64,000 nt of DNA from Candidatus Poribacteria bacterium. GTDB taxonomy: Bacteria; Poribacteria; WGA-4E; WGA-3G. Position 1 is the stretch's first letter, and every line of letters begins with the position of its first letter. The notes under the pieces were generated by a model. It saw only the letters and a program-made list of their open reading frames with translations. It had not been told where the DNA came from and searched no databases. The DNA is taken from positions 1 through 64,000 of the forward strand of contig JAJDWA010000005.1 in NCBI GenBank assembly GCA_022825825.1, written 5' to 3'. A program made the translations under genes and the position numbers. This document shows positions 25,729 to 35,637 of this stretch, piece after piece.

Positions 25729-26856
25729 ATGAAAATTGACAAAATTGAGTCGTTTTTCATTGGAAACGGTTATGTAATCAGGATTTGGACCGATACCGGC
25801 CTCAGTGGCATTGGACAGACAGCGTGTTGGGGATATCCTGAGGCAGTAGAAAAGATTGTGAGCACCTTTGAGAAATATCTCATTGGACAAAATCCGTTAC
25901 GTATTGAACATCATTGGCAGTATCTCTATCGGATGGGGCCATTTAAGGGAACTGCGCTGAGTGGGGCTATCAGTGCGGTCGACATTGCCTTATGGGATAT
26001 CAAAGGCAAACATCTCGGTGTGCCGATTTGGGAGCTGTTAGGTGGAAACTGTCGGCACAAAATCCGATTGCATCTACTTGGCGGCGGTGGCACGCCAGAA
26101 ACGATGTTTGAAGCGGCAAAGGCTGCAGTAGCGGAAGGCTTTACTGCCCTGAAGTTTGATCCATTAGTCGGGAACTTTCAGGATATGGCGTTAGATCGGC
26201 TTGTGAAAACAGCACGAGACCTTGTGGCTGCAGCAAGAGAAGGCGGAGGTCCTGACCTCGATCTGATTGTTGAGGTGCATCGGAAACTGACACCGATGAA
26301 TAGTATTGTTTTAGAATCGGCTTTGGCGCCCTTCAACCTCTATTTTATTGAAGACCCGATTCAGATTGATACCATCACAACACAAGCGGAATTAGCCAAA
26401 CGGATGACAACCCCTCTTGCCATTGGCGAACGCAATGTAAGCATCTGGGAATTCCGTGAAATCCTTGAGGTAGGTGGACCGCAATATGTGCGTCCGGATG
26501 TCGGTCTCGCTGGTGGTATAACGCACTGTAAAAAAATCGCTGCAATAGCGGAGGCGTATCATAGCGCGGTTGTTACACACAATTTCCTTGGCCCGCTGAT
26601 TACCGCTGCATCGCTGCATTTAGATGCAAGTATCCCAAACTTTATCACACAGGAATATACTAAAGGAGATGAGTCTGATCGTTTTGCGGTCTATAAAGTT
26701 GCATATCGGCGAGAAGGCGGCTATATTCCGATTCCTGAAGTGCCGGGCTTAGGTGTTGAACTTGACGATAGTTTAATTGAAGCGACTCCATTTCAACCAA
26801 TGAATACCGGTTCTACACCTTTGCGTGAAGATGGTTCTGTAGCTTATGCAGTATAA
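25729..26856 (+). CDS. Mandelate racemase/muconate lactonizing enzyme family protein
   Basis: 375 aa from the ATG at 25729, with GGAGGG 6-7 bases upstream; the TTG 12 bases earlier is inside the ribosome site. It belongs to the enolase superfamily. An N-terminal lid ends with ALSGAISAVDIALWDIKGK (about 85-103). The barrel provides the metal ligands in LIVEVH, YFIEDPI and AIGERN, and a histidine in VVTHNFLGP near 280. These enzymes abstract a proton next to a carboxylate, typically in sugar-acid dehydration (galactonate or gluconate dehydratases) or racemisation. The substrate is unassigned. It is first in a plus-strand group with an oxygenase and a cytochrome. Confidence 0.85.
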   Translation: MKIDKIESFFIGNGYVIRIWTDTGLSGIGQTACWGYPEAVEKIVSTFEKYLIGQNPLRIEHHWQYLYRMGPFKGTALSGAISAVDIALWDIKGKHLGVPIWELLGGNCRHKIRLHLLGGGGTPETMFEAAKAAVAEGFTALKFDPLVGNFQDMALDRLVKTARDLVAAAREGGGPDLDLIVEVHRKLTPMNSIVLESALAPFNLYFIEDPIQIDTITTQAELAKRMTTPLAIGERNVSIWEFREILEVGGPQYVRPDVGLAGGITHCKKIAAIAEAYHSAVVTHNFLGPLITAASLHLDASIPNFITQEYTKGDESDRFAVYKVAYRREGGYIPIPEVPGLGVELDDSLIEATPFQPMNTGSTPLREDGSVAYAV

Positions 26857-26902
26857 GCTCCGTAAGTCTATTTGATTTTTTTGAGATTATTGGAAGAAAG
26901 TC

Positions 26903-26918
26903 GCGAGCTGGAGCTCGC
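26903..26918. repeat. Small palindrome (GCGAGC-TGGA-GCTCGC)
   Basis: A 6-bp perfect stem with a 4-base loop in the gap before the PhyH-like gene, followed by TCCTACAG. The same block in reverse orientation (CTGTAGGAGCGAGC) occurs at 35814-35826. It is a member of the dispersed palindrome family or a terminator. Confidence 0.4.
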
Positions 26919-26956
26919 TCCTACAGCAAGAGTTTGGAACTTGCGAGGAGATTAAA

Positions 26957-27757
26957 ATGAATGCTGATGAAAAATATCTATTTGATCTGAACGGTTATCT
27001 CGTTATAAAAAATGTTTTAACACCTGAAGAAGTAGCATTAGCAAATGAGGCAATTGACAAGCATGGCGAAAACATGAATATTCGTCCGCGTGAGCAAACG
27101 CTTGATGGCGGTTCTCCGGAACTAAAAGGCGAACACGGTAGAGGTGAACTCGGTGGGATGCTTGGATGGGAGGAACCGTGGTGCAATCCGTTTCGGCACA
27201 TGTTGGCACATCCCACCCTTGTTCCATATCTGAACGAAATATTGGGTAAAGGTTTTCGCATGGATCACCAGATGTTTCTTCTCTCTATGGACAAAGGTGC
27301 TGAGGGTTTTATCTTTCATGGCTCGTCTGGGCCTGGGTTCGATCCAAATCAGTACTATATCTTCCGTGATGGGAGAATGCACAACGGTTTGACTGTTGTC
27401 ACATTTCAACTCACCGATGTGCCACCCGGTGCTGGCGGGTTGATTGTGATACCGGGGAGTCATAAAAGTAATTACTCGTGCCCACAAGAGATGCGGCTTT
27501 ACCAGAAACACCAAGAACATATCCGACAACTCGTCTGTGATGCTGGAGATGTTATAATTTTCACAGAGGCAGTAACGCATGGAACACTTCCGTGGACAGC
27601 AGACCATCCACGCCGTTCAATTTTAACGCGGTACACTGCGGGCAACATGGCTTATGTGCCTGCTTATTCTATTCCTGAATGGGCGAACGAACGGCAGCGA
27701 GCAGTTATGGAACCGCCATATCATTCACGATTGAATCGTCCGACTCTGGAGACGTAA
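26957..27757 (+). CDS. Phytanoyl-CoA dioxygenase (PhyH) family protein
   Basis: 266 aa. Fe(II)/2-oxoglutarate oxygenase fold: the start YLVIKNVLTPEEVALANEAI, a double-stranded beta helix with FIFHGSSGP, then DVPPGAGGLIVIPGSHKSN, the distal iron ligand in TEAVTHGT near 203, and the 2-oxoglutarate arginine in RRSILTRY. The proximal HxD motif is not evident: the first histidine is followed by Gly-Ser rather than x-Asp. The fold may be intact but catalysis is uncertain. It lies in a plus-strand run after the racemase-like gene, with GAGGAG 7 bases before the ATG. Confidence 0.85.
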   Translation: MNADEKYLFDLNGYLVIKNVLTPEEVALANEAIDKHGENMNIRPREQTLDGGSPELKGEHGRGELGGMLGWEEPWCNPFRHMLAHPTLVPYLNEILGKGFRMDHQMFLLSMDKGAEGFIFHGSSGPGFDPNQYYIFRDGRMHNGLTVVTFQLTDVPPGAGGLIVIPGSHKSNYSCPQEMRLYQKHQEHIRQLVCDAGDVIIFTEAVTHGTLPWTADHPRRSILTRYTAGNMAYVPAYSIPEWANERQRAVMEPPYHSRLNRPTLET

Positions 27758-27778
27758 TACCACGAAAGGAATTTTATA

Positions 27779-28831
27779 ATGTCTGCTTCAACAAGTGCTA
27801 TTCTCGGATTAGTCTTTTTAGGTTTAGCCAATGCTTCCGTTTTCTTGATGTTCAAGTTATGGGGTTACCCATTTGATAAAGAAACACATAAGAGTGAAGC
27901 CCCGCGATCATTGATGCTGCTACATCGGTGCCTTGGCTATGCTTATGCTGTCCTTTACATTTTTATGATGTGGCACATGGTGCCACGCTTGTGGAATTAT
28001 CAGGTCGAATTACCGCCGCGCACTGTAGCACATTTAATGCTTGGGATCACTATCGGTGTGTTAATTCTGGTTAAGGTTGCTATTCTTCGGTTTTTTCGGC
28101 ATTTTGAAGAAGCTATGCCGTATATCGGTGTTTCTTTACTCATTTGTACCTATCTACTGATAGGGTTGTCAGTGCCGTTCACATTTCGTGAAACTGTGCT
28201 ACGAACACAAACAAGGGCATTTAGTGAGGATGGTATCGCCAGAACCCGAAAGTTGATTGAAACCGCTGGCTTACCGTCGGAGGCACCACTTGACCAATTA
28301 GCGTCAAAGCGGAAACTCCGTGAAGGACAACATGTGTTACAACGTAAATGTGTTGTCTGTCATGATTTACGGACAATTCTTGCCAAACCACGCACACCGC
28401 CAGGCTGGGTGCGTCTGGTTAATCGTATGGCGATAAAACCTGTTATCGGTGAACCGATCTTCAAAGAAGAGGAGTGGAGCGTTTCCACGTATCTTATCGC
28501 AATCACACCTGACATTAAGACAGCAGTCAAACAGCAACGGGTAGAACAGATGCGGACTGATGAAGCAAAAGCAGCTGTTCAAATCGCAGCATCTATTATG
28601 GAGGAAGAATCGGCAACTGCAGATAGTCATGATGAAGCGGAAGCAAAAGCACTCTTTGAAGATAAATGCTCGCAATGCCATCCTCTTACAGATGTAGAAG
28701 ATTACCCGCCTCGGTCTAAAGAGGAAACAACCGAAATGATCGCTCGGATGATCGAAAATGGGCTTTATCTTGAAGAAGAAGAGATTGAGTTGATTACGCG
28801 TTATGTAAATGATAACTATCTTGAAGAATAG
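27779..28831 (+). CDS. Membrane protein with two c-type heme motifs
   Basis: 350 aa. The N-terminus has four membrane helices (about 5-25, 45-70, 82-102, 113-135) with histidines (LLHRCLGYAY, MMWHMVP, TVAHLML, RFFRHFEE) like a b-type cytochrome or a DUF420-like domain. After about residue 145 the protein is soluble and contains two CxxCH heme sites, CVVCH near 194 and CSQCH near 300, each with a YLxxxxxxIxxYV-type helix nearby. It likely moves electrons across or at the inner membrane, but the partner enzyme is not identified. It follows the PhyH-like gene by 21 bases and could be in the same transcript. Confidence 0.75.
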   Translation: MSASTSAILGLVFLGLANASVFLMFKLWGYPFDKETHKSEAPRSLMLLHRCLGYAYAVLYIFMMWHMVPRLWNYQVELPPRTVAHLMLGITIGVLILVKVAILRFFRHFEEAMPYIGVSLLICTYLLIGLSVPFTFRETVLRTQTRAFSEDGIARTRKLIETAGLPSEAPLDQLASKRKLREGQHVLQRKCVVCHDLRTILAKPRTPPGWVRLVNRMAIKPVIGEPIFKEEEWSVSTYLIAITPDIKTAVKQQRVEQMRTDEAKAAVQIAASIMEEESATADSHDEAEAKALFEDKCSQCHPLTDVEDYPPRSKEETTEMIARMIENGLYLEEEEIELITRYVNDNYLEE

Positions 28832-28868
28832 CTGTCATTAAACAAACGGAAAATCTGGGAGGGATAAA

Positions 28869-29315
28869 ATGAAAACTTTTACGTTTTCAACACAGCAGCT
28901 AATTGAAAAACCGCGTGACGAGGTCTTTTCATACTTTTCTGACGCACATAACCTTGCAGAGATTACGCCACCATGGCTCAATTTTGTAGTGCTGACACCT
29001 CGTCCGATTGAGATGGCTGTTGGTACACTGATAGATTATCGTTTGAAACTCCGTGGTATTCCTGTCCGATGGCAGAGCGAAATTACCGAATGGAATCCGC
29101 CGCATTTTTTCGCAGATGAACAACGCAGAGGACCCTATCGATGTTGGATACATAAACACACATTTGTTGAAACTGATGAGGGAACACTTGTAGGAGACGA
29201 GGTCGAATACGCTGTGCTTGGAGGACAGCTGATTAACAAATTTTTGGTTCGACCCGATATAGAAAAGATTTTTGAATATCGTTCACAGAAATTACAGGAA
29301 TTACTGAATACGTAG
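28869..29315 (+). CDS. SRPBCC (START/Bet v 1-like) family protein
   Basis: 148 aa. A cyclase/dehydrase-type SRPBCC domain from end to end: FSTQQLIEKPRDEVFSYFSDAHNLAEITPPWLNF, then the ligand-cavity strands and a C-terminal helix ending RSQKLQELL. Such proteins bind hydrophobic ligands or act as aromatase/cyclases. GGGAGG lies 8 bases before the ATG. It is the last gene of the plus-strand run, ending in a hairpin. Confidence 0.8.
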   Translation: MKTFTFSTQQLIEKPRDEVFSYFSDAHNLAEITPPWLNFVVLTPRPIEMAVGTLIDYRLKLRGIPVRWQSEITEWNPPHFFADEQRRGPYRCWIHKHTFVETDEGTLVGDEVEYAVLGGQLINKFLVRPDIEKIFEYRSQKLQELLNT

Positions 29316-29321
29316 TAGAAA

Positions 29322-29344
29322 AGGCGCGGTTTGTAACCGCGCCT
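29322..29344. terminator. Bidirectional-looking hairpin between convergent genes
   Basis: A 10-bp perfect stem, AGGCGCGGTT with loop TGT and its complement, just after the SRPBCC stop and 15 bases before the ilvC stop. It lacks a strong T run, and its GGCGCGGTT core is like the hairpin at 5596-5616, so it may belong to a repeat family as well as ending transcripts. Confidence 0.5.
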
Positions 29345-29358
29345 ATAAAGGATTACAA

Positions 29359-30351
29359 CTATTCGTCAAGCCAACTCATCATACTTCGCAAATTCTTTCC
29401 GACTTCTTCAATTTCCAATTCAGATTCTTGTCTGCGAAGTGCTTGCAACACAGGTTGATTCGCCTGATTTTCAAGCACCCACTCTCGTGCGAAAACACCA
29501 CCTTGCACGTCTTTTAGAATTTGACGCATTTTTTCCCGAACATCATCGTCAATGAGTTGTGGTCCGCGCGTTAGGTCACCATATTCAGCGGTGTTACTCA
29601 CATCGTTACGCATCTTGCTCAACCCGCCAGTGTAGATGAGGTCAACAATCAATTTCAATTCGTGGAGGCATTCAAAGTATGCCATTTCAGGTTGATACCC
29701 CGCTTCAACAAGTGTATCAAAAGCGGCTTTGATGAGCGCAGCGGTACCGCCACACAGCACGGCTTGTTCACCGAAGAGATCGGTTTCAGTTTCCTCGCGA
29801 AATGTCGTTTCAATGACTCCAGCGCGTGTGCCGCCGATGCCCCTTGCATAAGCGAGCGCGATGTCGCGCGCCGCACCGGTAGTGTCTTGATGGATAGCGA
29901 TGAGACACGGCACACCACCACCGCCTTCAAATACTTCACGGACAAGCGAACCCGGCCCCTTCGGAGCAATCATCGTGACATCTATAGCATCAGCAGGTAC
30001 AATTTGTCCAAAATGGACGCTGAATCCGTGTGATACCATCAGCATGTTTCCTGCTTGCATATTCGGTGCGATCTGCTCACGATACACGGCAGAATGTTTT
30101 TCATCCGGGATGAGAATCTGAACGATGTCTGCCATTGCTGATGCTTCTTCAACTGTTTTGACGGTTAAGCCTTCTGCCTCTGCGCGTGCTTTTGAGCGAC
30201 TGCCTTCGTATAAGCCAACAACAACGTTTGCGCCGCTGTCTTGTAGGTTTAGCGCTTGTGCCCTGCCTTGTGCGCCATAACCGATGATGGCGACGGTGCG
30301 TTCTTTCAATAAATCAAAATTGGCATCGCTATCGTAGTAAATTGTTGCCAT
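29359..30351 (-). CDS. ilvC: Ketol-acid reductoisomerase (IlvC, class I)
   Basis: 330 aa, the class I length. It converts 2-acetolactate (or 2-aceto-2-hydroxybutyrate) to the dihydroxy acid with NADPH and Mg in valine, leucine and isoleucine synthesis. Motifs: [21 protein letters not shown] near residue 16, the loop [13 protein letters not shown], with Ser and Arg that suit [25 protein letters not shown] near 129, and the acidic metal site in [19 protein letters not shown] near 187. It should share a pathway with ilvB-ilvN but is separated from them by a gene of about 5 kb. Confidence 0.95.
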   Translation of the reverse strand: MATIYYDSDANFDLLKERTVAIIGYGAQGRAQALNLQDSGANVVVGLYEGSRSKARAEAEGLTVKTVEEASAMADIVQILIPDEKHSAVYREQIAPNMQAGNMLMVSHGFSVHFGQIVPADAIDVTMIAPKGPGSLVREVFEGGGGVPCLIAIHQDTTGAARDIALAYARGIGGTRAGVIETTFREETETDLFGEQAVLCGGTAALIKAAFDTLVEAGYQPEMAYFECLHELKLIVDLIYTGGLSKMRNDVSNTAEYGDLTRGPQLIDDDVREKMRQILKDVQGGVFAREWVLENQANQPVLQALRRQESELEIEEVGKNLRSMMSWLDE

Positions 30352-30454
30352 AAAATCTGTTCCTCTCTTTTGAATCTTTTCTGTTTATGTCTTAACCAGG
30401 ATTATTGTTATCTTGTACAGTGCCTCATAATCCAATCCTACCATCCTAATATCG

Positions 30455-33400
30455 TTACTTCAAAATCAACATCTTCCGCGTTGCAGTGAAATCGCCTGCG
30501 GTTAACGTGTAGAAATAGACACCACTTGCAACAGACTCACCGACCTCATTTCTACCATCCCAATACGCTGCACGAGGACGGCTCTGATAGATGCCTGCAA
30601 CCTGATGCCCTAATGTTAATGTTCGCACCACAGCACCATTCGCAGCATAGATAGTTAAAGTAACCTCTGCGGATTTCGCGAGGTGATACGGGATCCACGT
30701 CTCTGGGTTGAACGGATTGGGATAGTTTGGTAGCAGTGCTGTCTTTTCAGGGAGCAGTGATGCTAAAAGTTTTTGAAGATTCTCAATACCTTGTCGGAAA
30801 GCAATGGAACCGTCATCTTCAAGCTGCGCCTGTTTTATCCAAGATTGGACCATTGCAGGCGTGAGTCTCTTGTTGTCTATTGCAAGTATAGGAGACGCAG
30901 CAGAATCCGTTGACTCACCCAGGTGTTCTTGAACAAGGATAAGGTCTTGGACGTCGACAACCCCATCGCGATTTACATCCGTTCGCAAATTGGCAGGCGC
31001 GCCTGCCCCCAAGTCATTCGCTACAAGAACAATATCCTGAACACTCACACGTCCATCTTGATTCACATCCCACGGGGGATATTCTCCTACAGTGATGGTA
31101 ATATTAGGGGAAACAGCAGGAATAATGCCACCACTGATAGAACTAAACTCAAAATTTTCCAGTGTCACTTGTGTTTCGCCACCAGCTTTTGCCTTGAATG
31201 TTACCGATAGCAGTGTACCAGTGCCGCTAACACCACTTTCAGCTATCCGCGCCGAAAATAGATCTGTGATTTTCCCTGCCGTGTTATCAATCGTACCACC
31301 TTGGAAGAAGGTGGTGCCGACTTCCGACTTCAAGAAATCGCCTTCGGTGACTTCAACTGCTTCAAGTACGTTTGGGTCAAACGCAATATCGGCTTGCCAC
31401 CCTGCTAAATCAGTGATGTTTTCTGCATTGAGATTGAGTGTAAACGTATCATCTGTAAGAAGAGTTGTCTCTGTTGCAGAAAATGTGAAACCGACACCAG
31501 GAGTTAACACAGTATACTCCGTGCCAGGTTCAAATCCGAAGAAAAGAGACCATAGATCATAATGTGCCTTCAACCCATCAAGCCTTACCAACAATACATT
31601 TTTCCCTTTTTGTAACGTCACAGGAAAAAATGTTCGGTAACCAACATTGTGTGCTCCATGGGAATAGTTTGTATAGTCTTGATGCACTAACTTGCCATTA
31701 AGATAGATTTTCTGCCCCGCACTGGCACCTATAAATATTTTCGTCTGCTGTATTTTCGGAGAATACAAAGTCATAGAACCGTAGACAACAAACGTCTGTC
31801 CGTAGGTATTGGATGCAATAGCGTCTTGAGAGTCTAATAATCTTCTAAGATTCGTCTTATTGTCCTTGAAGTTATTCGGATTCGGATGGTAAGGCTCAAG
31901 CATCCCGACTGACCATGCACTGTTTCCTATCACAGTGCCCTCTGAAGCACCGAGAGTAGCAACCTGTTGTTCTGTAGATTTATTGTCGGATGCTTTTGCT
32001 AAATAATCGACATCTTTGTCTACTTTTACAGGCAAAGTCAGCCATAGCCAAGGGCCCTCAATATTTGGACCGCCTTGTGGAAAGGCAGGGTTACCAAACC
32101 AGGTGAATACTTCTATAGTCTCGCGTATGCCATCTAAGGGGGAGAAATCGGAGATGTTATTCTCGTGAAGTTGTAAATTTTTCAAGTTACGCAGAGAGGC
32201 AAGGGGCGAGACATCTACGATTCGGTTTGCGTTCAGTATCAGCGTTTCCAAATTAACCAAGTCTGCTAACAGAGTAAGATCCGAAATCCCCGTATCGGAC
32301 AGGTCAAGATGCCTCAACTCTGTTAATCTCGACATGGGGGAAAAATCCGATATGTGATCGCTATGATTAAGCCCCAGCCATCTAAGATTTGTTAAGCCTT
32401 TTAAGGGAGAAAGGTCGGTTGCTTGGCAGTCATATAAGTACAATCTTGTTAAGTTTGTCAATCCTTCAAGGGGGGACAAATCCGATATATCAGAATGTAT
32501 GGTTTCTAACTTTCTCAGTTTTGTAAGTCCTGCCAAGGGAGCAAGACTTGATATACGGGTATGTGCAGCATTTATCACTTCAAGGTCGTACAAGGAGGCA
32601 AGTGGCGAAAGGTCAGAAACTTGTGTATCATGAAAATATATCTCACGCATTTTTGTTAATCTTGTGAGAGGCGAGAGATCCGTTATTGGGTTCCAACCGA
32701 TACTTAATTCAGTCAGATTTGTTGCATACTCAAGTCCTGTTAAATCCTTAATGTCCTTGTTACTTGCTCTTAGAGTTGTTAACGTTGCCATCTCTTCAAG
32801 CGTAATCGGAGCAGTAGCATCCTCTTTGCCGAGCGCATCTGCGATAACGGCGCGGAGGTTCACATCTGGAATAGTAACATTAAAAACTATATTTGTATTT
32901 TCAAAAAGCTCCGTTAAAGGTGAGAAATCAGTTATCGGATTGTTGGTGAGCTTGAGCTCTTTTAAGTTGATTAACCCTGCCAAAGGTGATATATCTGAAA
33001 TGGAATTGCCTTGAAGCCATAACTTTGTCAAATTACGCAAAGAAACAAGAGATACTATGTCTTTTATATTGTTGTGGTTAAGATATAGATTTTCTAACGT
33101 AGTTAAACCTGAAAGCGGAGATACATCCGAAATTTTGTTGTTGGCAAGTTGCAGCAATTCTAAGCGCGTTAAATTGGCTAAAGGAGCAAGGTTTAAGACT
33201 GTGTGGTTTGCCTCTACAAACAAGTATTTCAAATTGATCAATCCTGCTAAAGGCGTGATGTCCGTTATTGCGTTATCGTAAAGACGCAGATATGTTAGAC
33301 CTGTTAATTTTGCGAGAGGCGATATGTCCGTTATTTCTCTGCTACCACTCATGTCCAAATGTTTAAGGTTAGTCAAGTTCGCGAGCGGAGATAAATTAGA

Positions 33401-35461
33401 TACTGTGTTGTCTTTGCTCCATGCTTCCAGATGCTGCAAGTTCACTAGTCCCGCCAAAGGTGATAGATCGGACAATTGGGTCCAGTTAATGTCAAGTTCT
33501 TTTAATGCCTTTAAAGTTGCGAGTGATGATAGATCGGATATCGGATTTCCTCCAATCTTTAACACTTCCAGATTTTTTGCAAACTGAAGTCCTGTTAAAT
33601 CATTGATTTCCTTTTTCTCCGCCTTAAGTTCTGTCAACGTCTCCATATCCTCCACCGTAGTCACTTCATCAGCAGCTTTACCAAGTGCTTCTTCAATTGC
33701 AGCACGTAAGTTTGCATCAGGAATATAAACACCAGCACCAGGAATTCGCTCAGGACGTTCAACAACTGGCGGCAGATCACTATCAGGCGTATTCAATGCA
33801 GAAATCACATCGTGAAAATTCGATGTCCACGCATCCCGTTTCACAGTGCCGTTCTCATCTATGAGTGTTTGTAATCCCAAGTTTTTTAGGCTCTGTTTCT
33901 CACTTATCTGTGTGAGGAATTTTGTTGTTTCTAAGCCGACTGCGGCAGCAGCGTGTGATGCATTTAACGGTGCTTGAAACACCTCATGAAACCTTTGGAC
34001 CGGTTCGTTTTCATGTCGCTTCAGGAATCGTTGTCTCGATTCGTCATCGTCGAACGGACCGCCAATTTTTTCCAGTGCTTGTAGGAATCTATTTGTATCT
34101 TTTTGCAACAAATCATCGAGTACAAACTGTTCGGGATAGAGTCTTAGTGCTTGTGCTTTGTTATAGGGTGGGTTTGGATCTGCTTCAATCGCCGCGCGTA
34201 CACTATCTGTAAACTTTTTCATGCCTTGTGTGTGGCAACCAATACAGGAAAGCCCATTCCGCACCGTCGGATCACTGGCTGCTGGGTTAGAAACGATGTC
34301 AATTGGCGCCTCGTTCAGTCGGGTACCGTCAGCATCAACCAAAAAATACGCCTGCAACCCATTCGGTAGATTGAAGATGATTTCGCCACCATCATGTGTG
34401 AAATCAAGCGGGTGTGTAAAGATATTTCGTGAGTCCGCACTTCCTGCAAAGTCGTAGCTTTTCCAATATGCACCGTTGCGAGATGTGTGTCGTTCCACAA
34501 CGCGGTTGTTTGTTGAAACACCAGAATCGTTGAAGCCTGCACGCCAGACATTTATCCCTGGTGCATTCCTGATATTACTCGCGACATTTACCTCTAATTG
34601 TGCTTCCAACACACGGTCTGTTTGTGGCAAATCCAAAATGTCGTGGTAGAGCGGTGGTAATGAGGCAGTTGCAAGAAACCAATCCGCATTGATAAACGGC
34701 ACCGTGCTGCCCGTTTCAGTTTGGAGTTGTGTCAGCTTTTCAAGTAGCCCTGCTTGTGTTTCCGTATCAAATTCAATGTTGTAAGGATATGTCTGTTCAA
34801 TGAGTGCCCAGACATCGGTTCTGGTTCTCCATTCGTAGTGCCGCAGGTCAATATGGAAGATTGTTTGTGCTGTATCAATGGGTGTCGGGTTTGTGATCTC
34901 AAATTTCCACGAAAGGCTATTTATCAGTTTAGAGAGAGCAATTCTATACTCGCTAAGTGTCTGCGGACTTTCACCTGCATTATAGAGATGTGTCAACGTA
35001 AAATACCGTGCGGAGGGGCGGTCAAACGGATCAAGCGATTTTAGATGCGTTTGAATGGTGTCAAGTATTGTGTCCGTAGTGATGAAATTGATGTCACGCT
35101 GCACGTCCCAATCTGGCGCGCCTTCAGTAATCCAACGTGCAACCGTTTCAATTGCGTCCTGTGAGAGCGGCGGTAGATTGAGTGGCATTTGCGGACCATT
35201 TTCAGTAGGCCCAAGTAGCCGTTTATAGAACTCTGAGTTTGCTGGGGCACCTGGGAGGACGACCTGACTATCAACAAGTGCTGTGCGGTCAATCAGGAGG
35301 CTGTCCTTATGTGCGCCGGATTCTCCGTGACAACCTAAGCAAGATTTCTCAAAGATCGCATAAACCTCTTGTGCGATATCTTGTTGTGCATCAACATTTT
35401 GATAACCTAAAATCAATATTAATAGACAACTGATCGTCATGAAATTTTTGCGAAACTTCAA
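30455..35461 (-). CDS. Giant secreted heme/LRR/cohesin/dockerin protein with a C-terminal sorting domain
   Basis: 1668 aa from a TTG at 35461, with GGAGGGG 8 bases upstream; the longer open frame to 35659 would start before the promoter. A signal peptide ends about VDA before QQD. A cytochrome-c-like region has CLGCH near 41-45 and SCIGCH near 406-410, both resembling planctomycete-type cytochromes. Two blocks of LRRs follow (about 580-865 and 870-1190), each with a caplike YIPDANLRAAIEEALGK start. A PA14/NPCBM-like beta region, a cohesin-like domain, a dockerin (DVNQDGRVSVQDI and DVNRDGVVDVQDL) and a C-terminal FlgD/Por-type sorting domain (YPNPFNPETWIPYHL, ending MLILK) complete it. It is probably exported to the surface. 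It stands between ilvN and ilvC. Confidence 0.8.
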   Translation of the reverse strand: MKFRKNFMTISCLLILILGYQNVDAQQDIAQEVYAIFEKSCLGCHGESGAHKDSLLIDRTALVDSQVVLPGAPANSEFYKRLLGPTENGPQMPLNLPPLSQDAIETVARWITEGAPDWDVQRDINFITTDTILDTIQTHLKSLDPFDRPSARYFTLTHLYNAGESPQTLSEYRIALSKLINSLSWKFEITNPTPIDTAQTIFHIDLRHYEWRTRTDVWALIEQTYPYNIEFDTETQAGLLEKLTQLQTETGSTVPFINADWFLATASLPPLYHDILDLPQTDRVLEAQLEVNVASNIRNAPGINVWRAGFNDSGVSTNNRVVERHTSRNGAYWKSYDFAGSADSRNIFTHPLDFTHDGGEIIFNLPNGLQAYFLVDADGTRLNEAPIDIVSNPAASDPTVRNGLSCIGCHTQGMKKFTDSVRAAIEADPNPPYNKAQALRLYPEQFVLDDLLQKDTNRFLQALEKIGGPFDDDESRQRFLKRHENEPVQRFHEVFQAPLNASHAAAAVGLETTKFLTQISEKQSLKNLGLQTLIDENGTVKRDAWTSNFHDVISALNTPDSDLPPVVERPERIPGAGVYIPDANLRAAIEEALGKAADEVTTVEDMETLTELKAEKKEINDLTGLQFAKNLEVLKIGGNPISDLSSLATLKALKELDINWTQLSDLSPLAGLVNLQHLEAWSKDNTVSNLSPLANLTNLKHLDMSGSREITDISPLAKLTGLTYLRLYDNAITDITPLAGLINLKYLFVEANHTVLNLAPLANLTRLELLQLANNKISDVSPLSGLTTLENLYLNHNNIKDIVSLVSLRNLTKLWLQGNSISDISPLAGLINLKELKLTNNPITDFSPLTELFENTNIVFNVTIPDVNLRAVIADALGKEDATAPITLEEMATLTTLRASNKDIKDLTGLEYATNLTELSIGWNPITDLSPLTRLTKMREIYFHDTQVSDLSPLASLYDLEVINAAHTRISSLAPLAGLTKLRKLETIHSDISDLSPLEGLTNLTRLYLYDCQATDLSPLKGLTNLRWLGLNHSDHISDFSPMSRLTELRHLDLSDTGISDLTLLADLVNLETLILNANRIVDVSPLASLRNLKNLQLHENNISDFSPLDGIRETIEVFTWFGNPAFPQGGPNIEGPWLWLTLPVKVDKDVDYLAKASDNKSTEQQVATLGASEGTVIGNSAWSVGMLEPYHPNPNNFKDNKTNLRRLLDSQDAIASNTYGQTFVVYGSMTLYSPKIQQTKIFIGASAGQKIYLNGKLVHQDYTNYSHGAHNVGYRTFFPVTLQKGKNVLLVRLDGLKAHYDLWSLFFGFEPGTEYTVLTPGVGFTFSATETTLLTDDTFTLNLNAENITDLAGWQADIAFDPNVLEAVEVTEGDFLKSEVGTTFFQGGTIDNTAGKITDLFSARIAESGVSGTGTLLSVTFKAKAGGETQVTLENFEFSSISGGIIPAVSPNITITVGEYPPWDVNQDGRVSVQDIVLVANDLGAGAPANLRTDVNRDGVVDVQDLILVQEHLGESTDSAASPILAIDNKRLTPAMVQSWIKQAQLEDDGSIAFRQGIENLQKLLASLLPEKTALLPNYPNPFNPETWIPYHLAKSAEVTLTIYAANGAVVRTLTLGHQVAGIYQSRPRAAYWDGRNEVGESVASGVYFYTLTAGDFTATRKMLILK

Positions 35462-35530
35462 ATTAATTCCCCTCCCTTCTCTGACTTGTTTTGCTTCTTT
35501 CTGCAGTTCTTTTTTTTTAGTAACATCAAC

Positions 35531-35559
35531 AGAATATCTTACCTTAAAGTTTTTGTCAA
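35531..35559 (-). promoter_or_regulatory. Promoter for the giant heme/LRR gene
   Basis: TTGACA (35559-35554), a 17-base spacer and TATTCT (35536-35531), on the minus strand, 70 bases before the TTG start at 35461. It means the gene need not rely on read-through from the ilvB T-box promoter. Confidence 0.6.
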
Positions 35560-35637
35560 GTGGATAATAGAAGCATTCAGGGGTATTTAGTTTTAAGAAT
35601 ATTCTTATGATAAATTTAACCGAAAGTATCGTAGATC

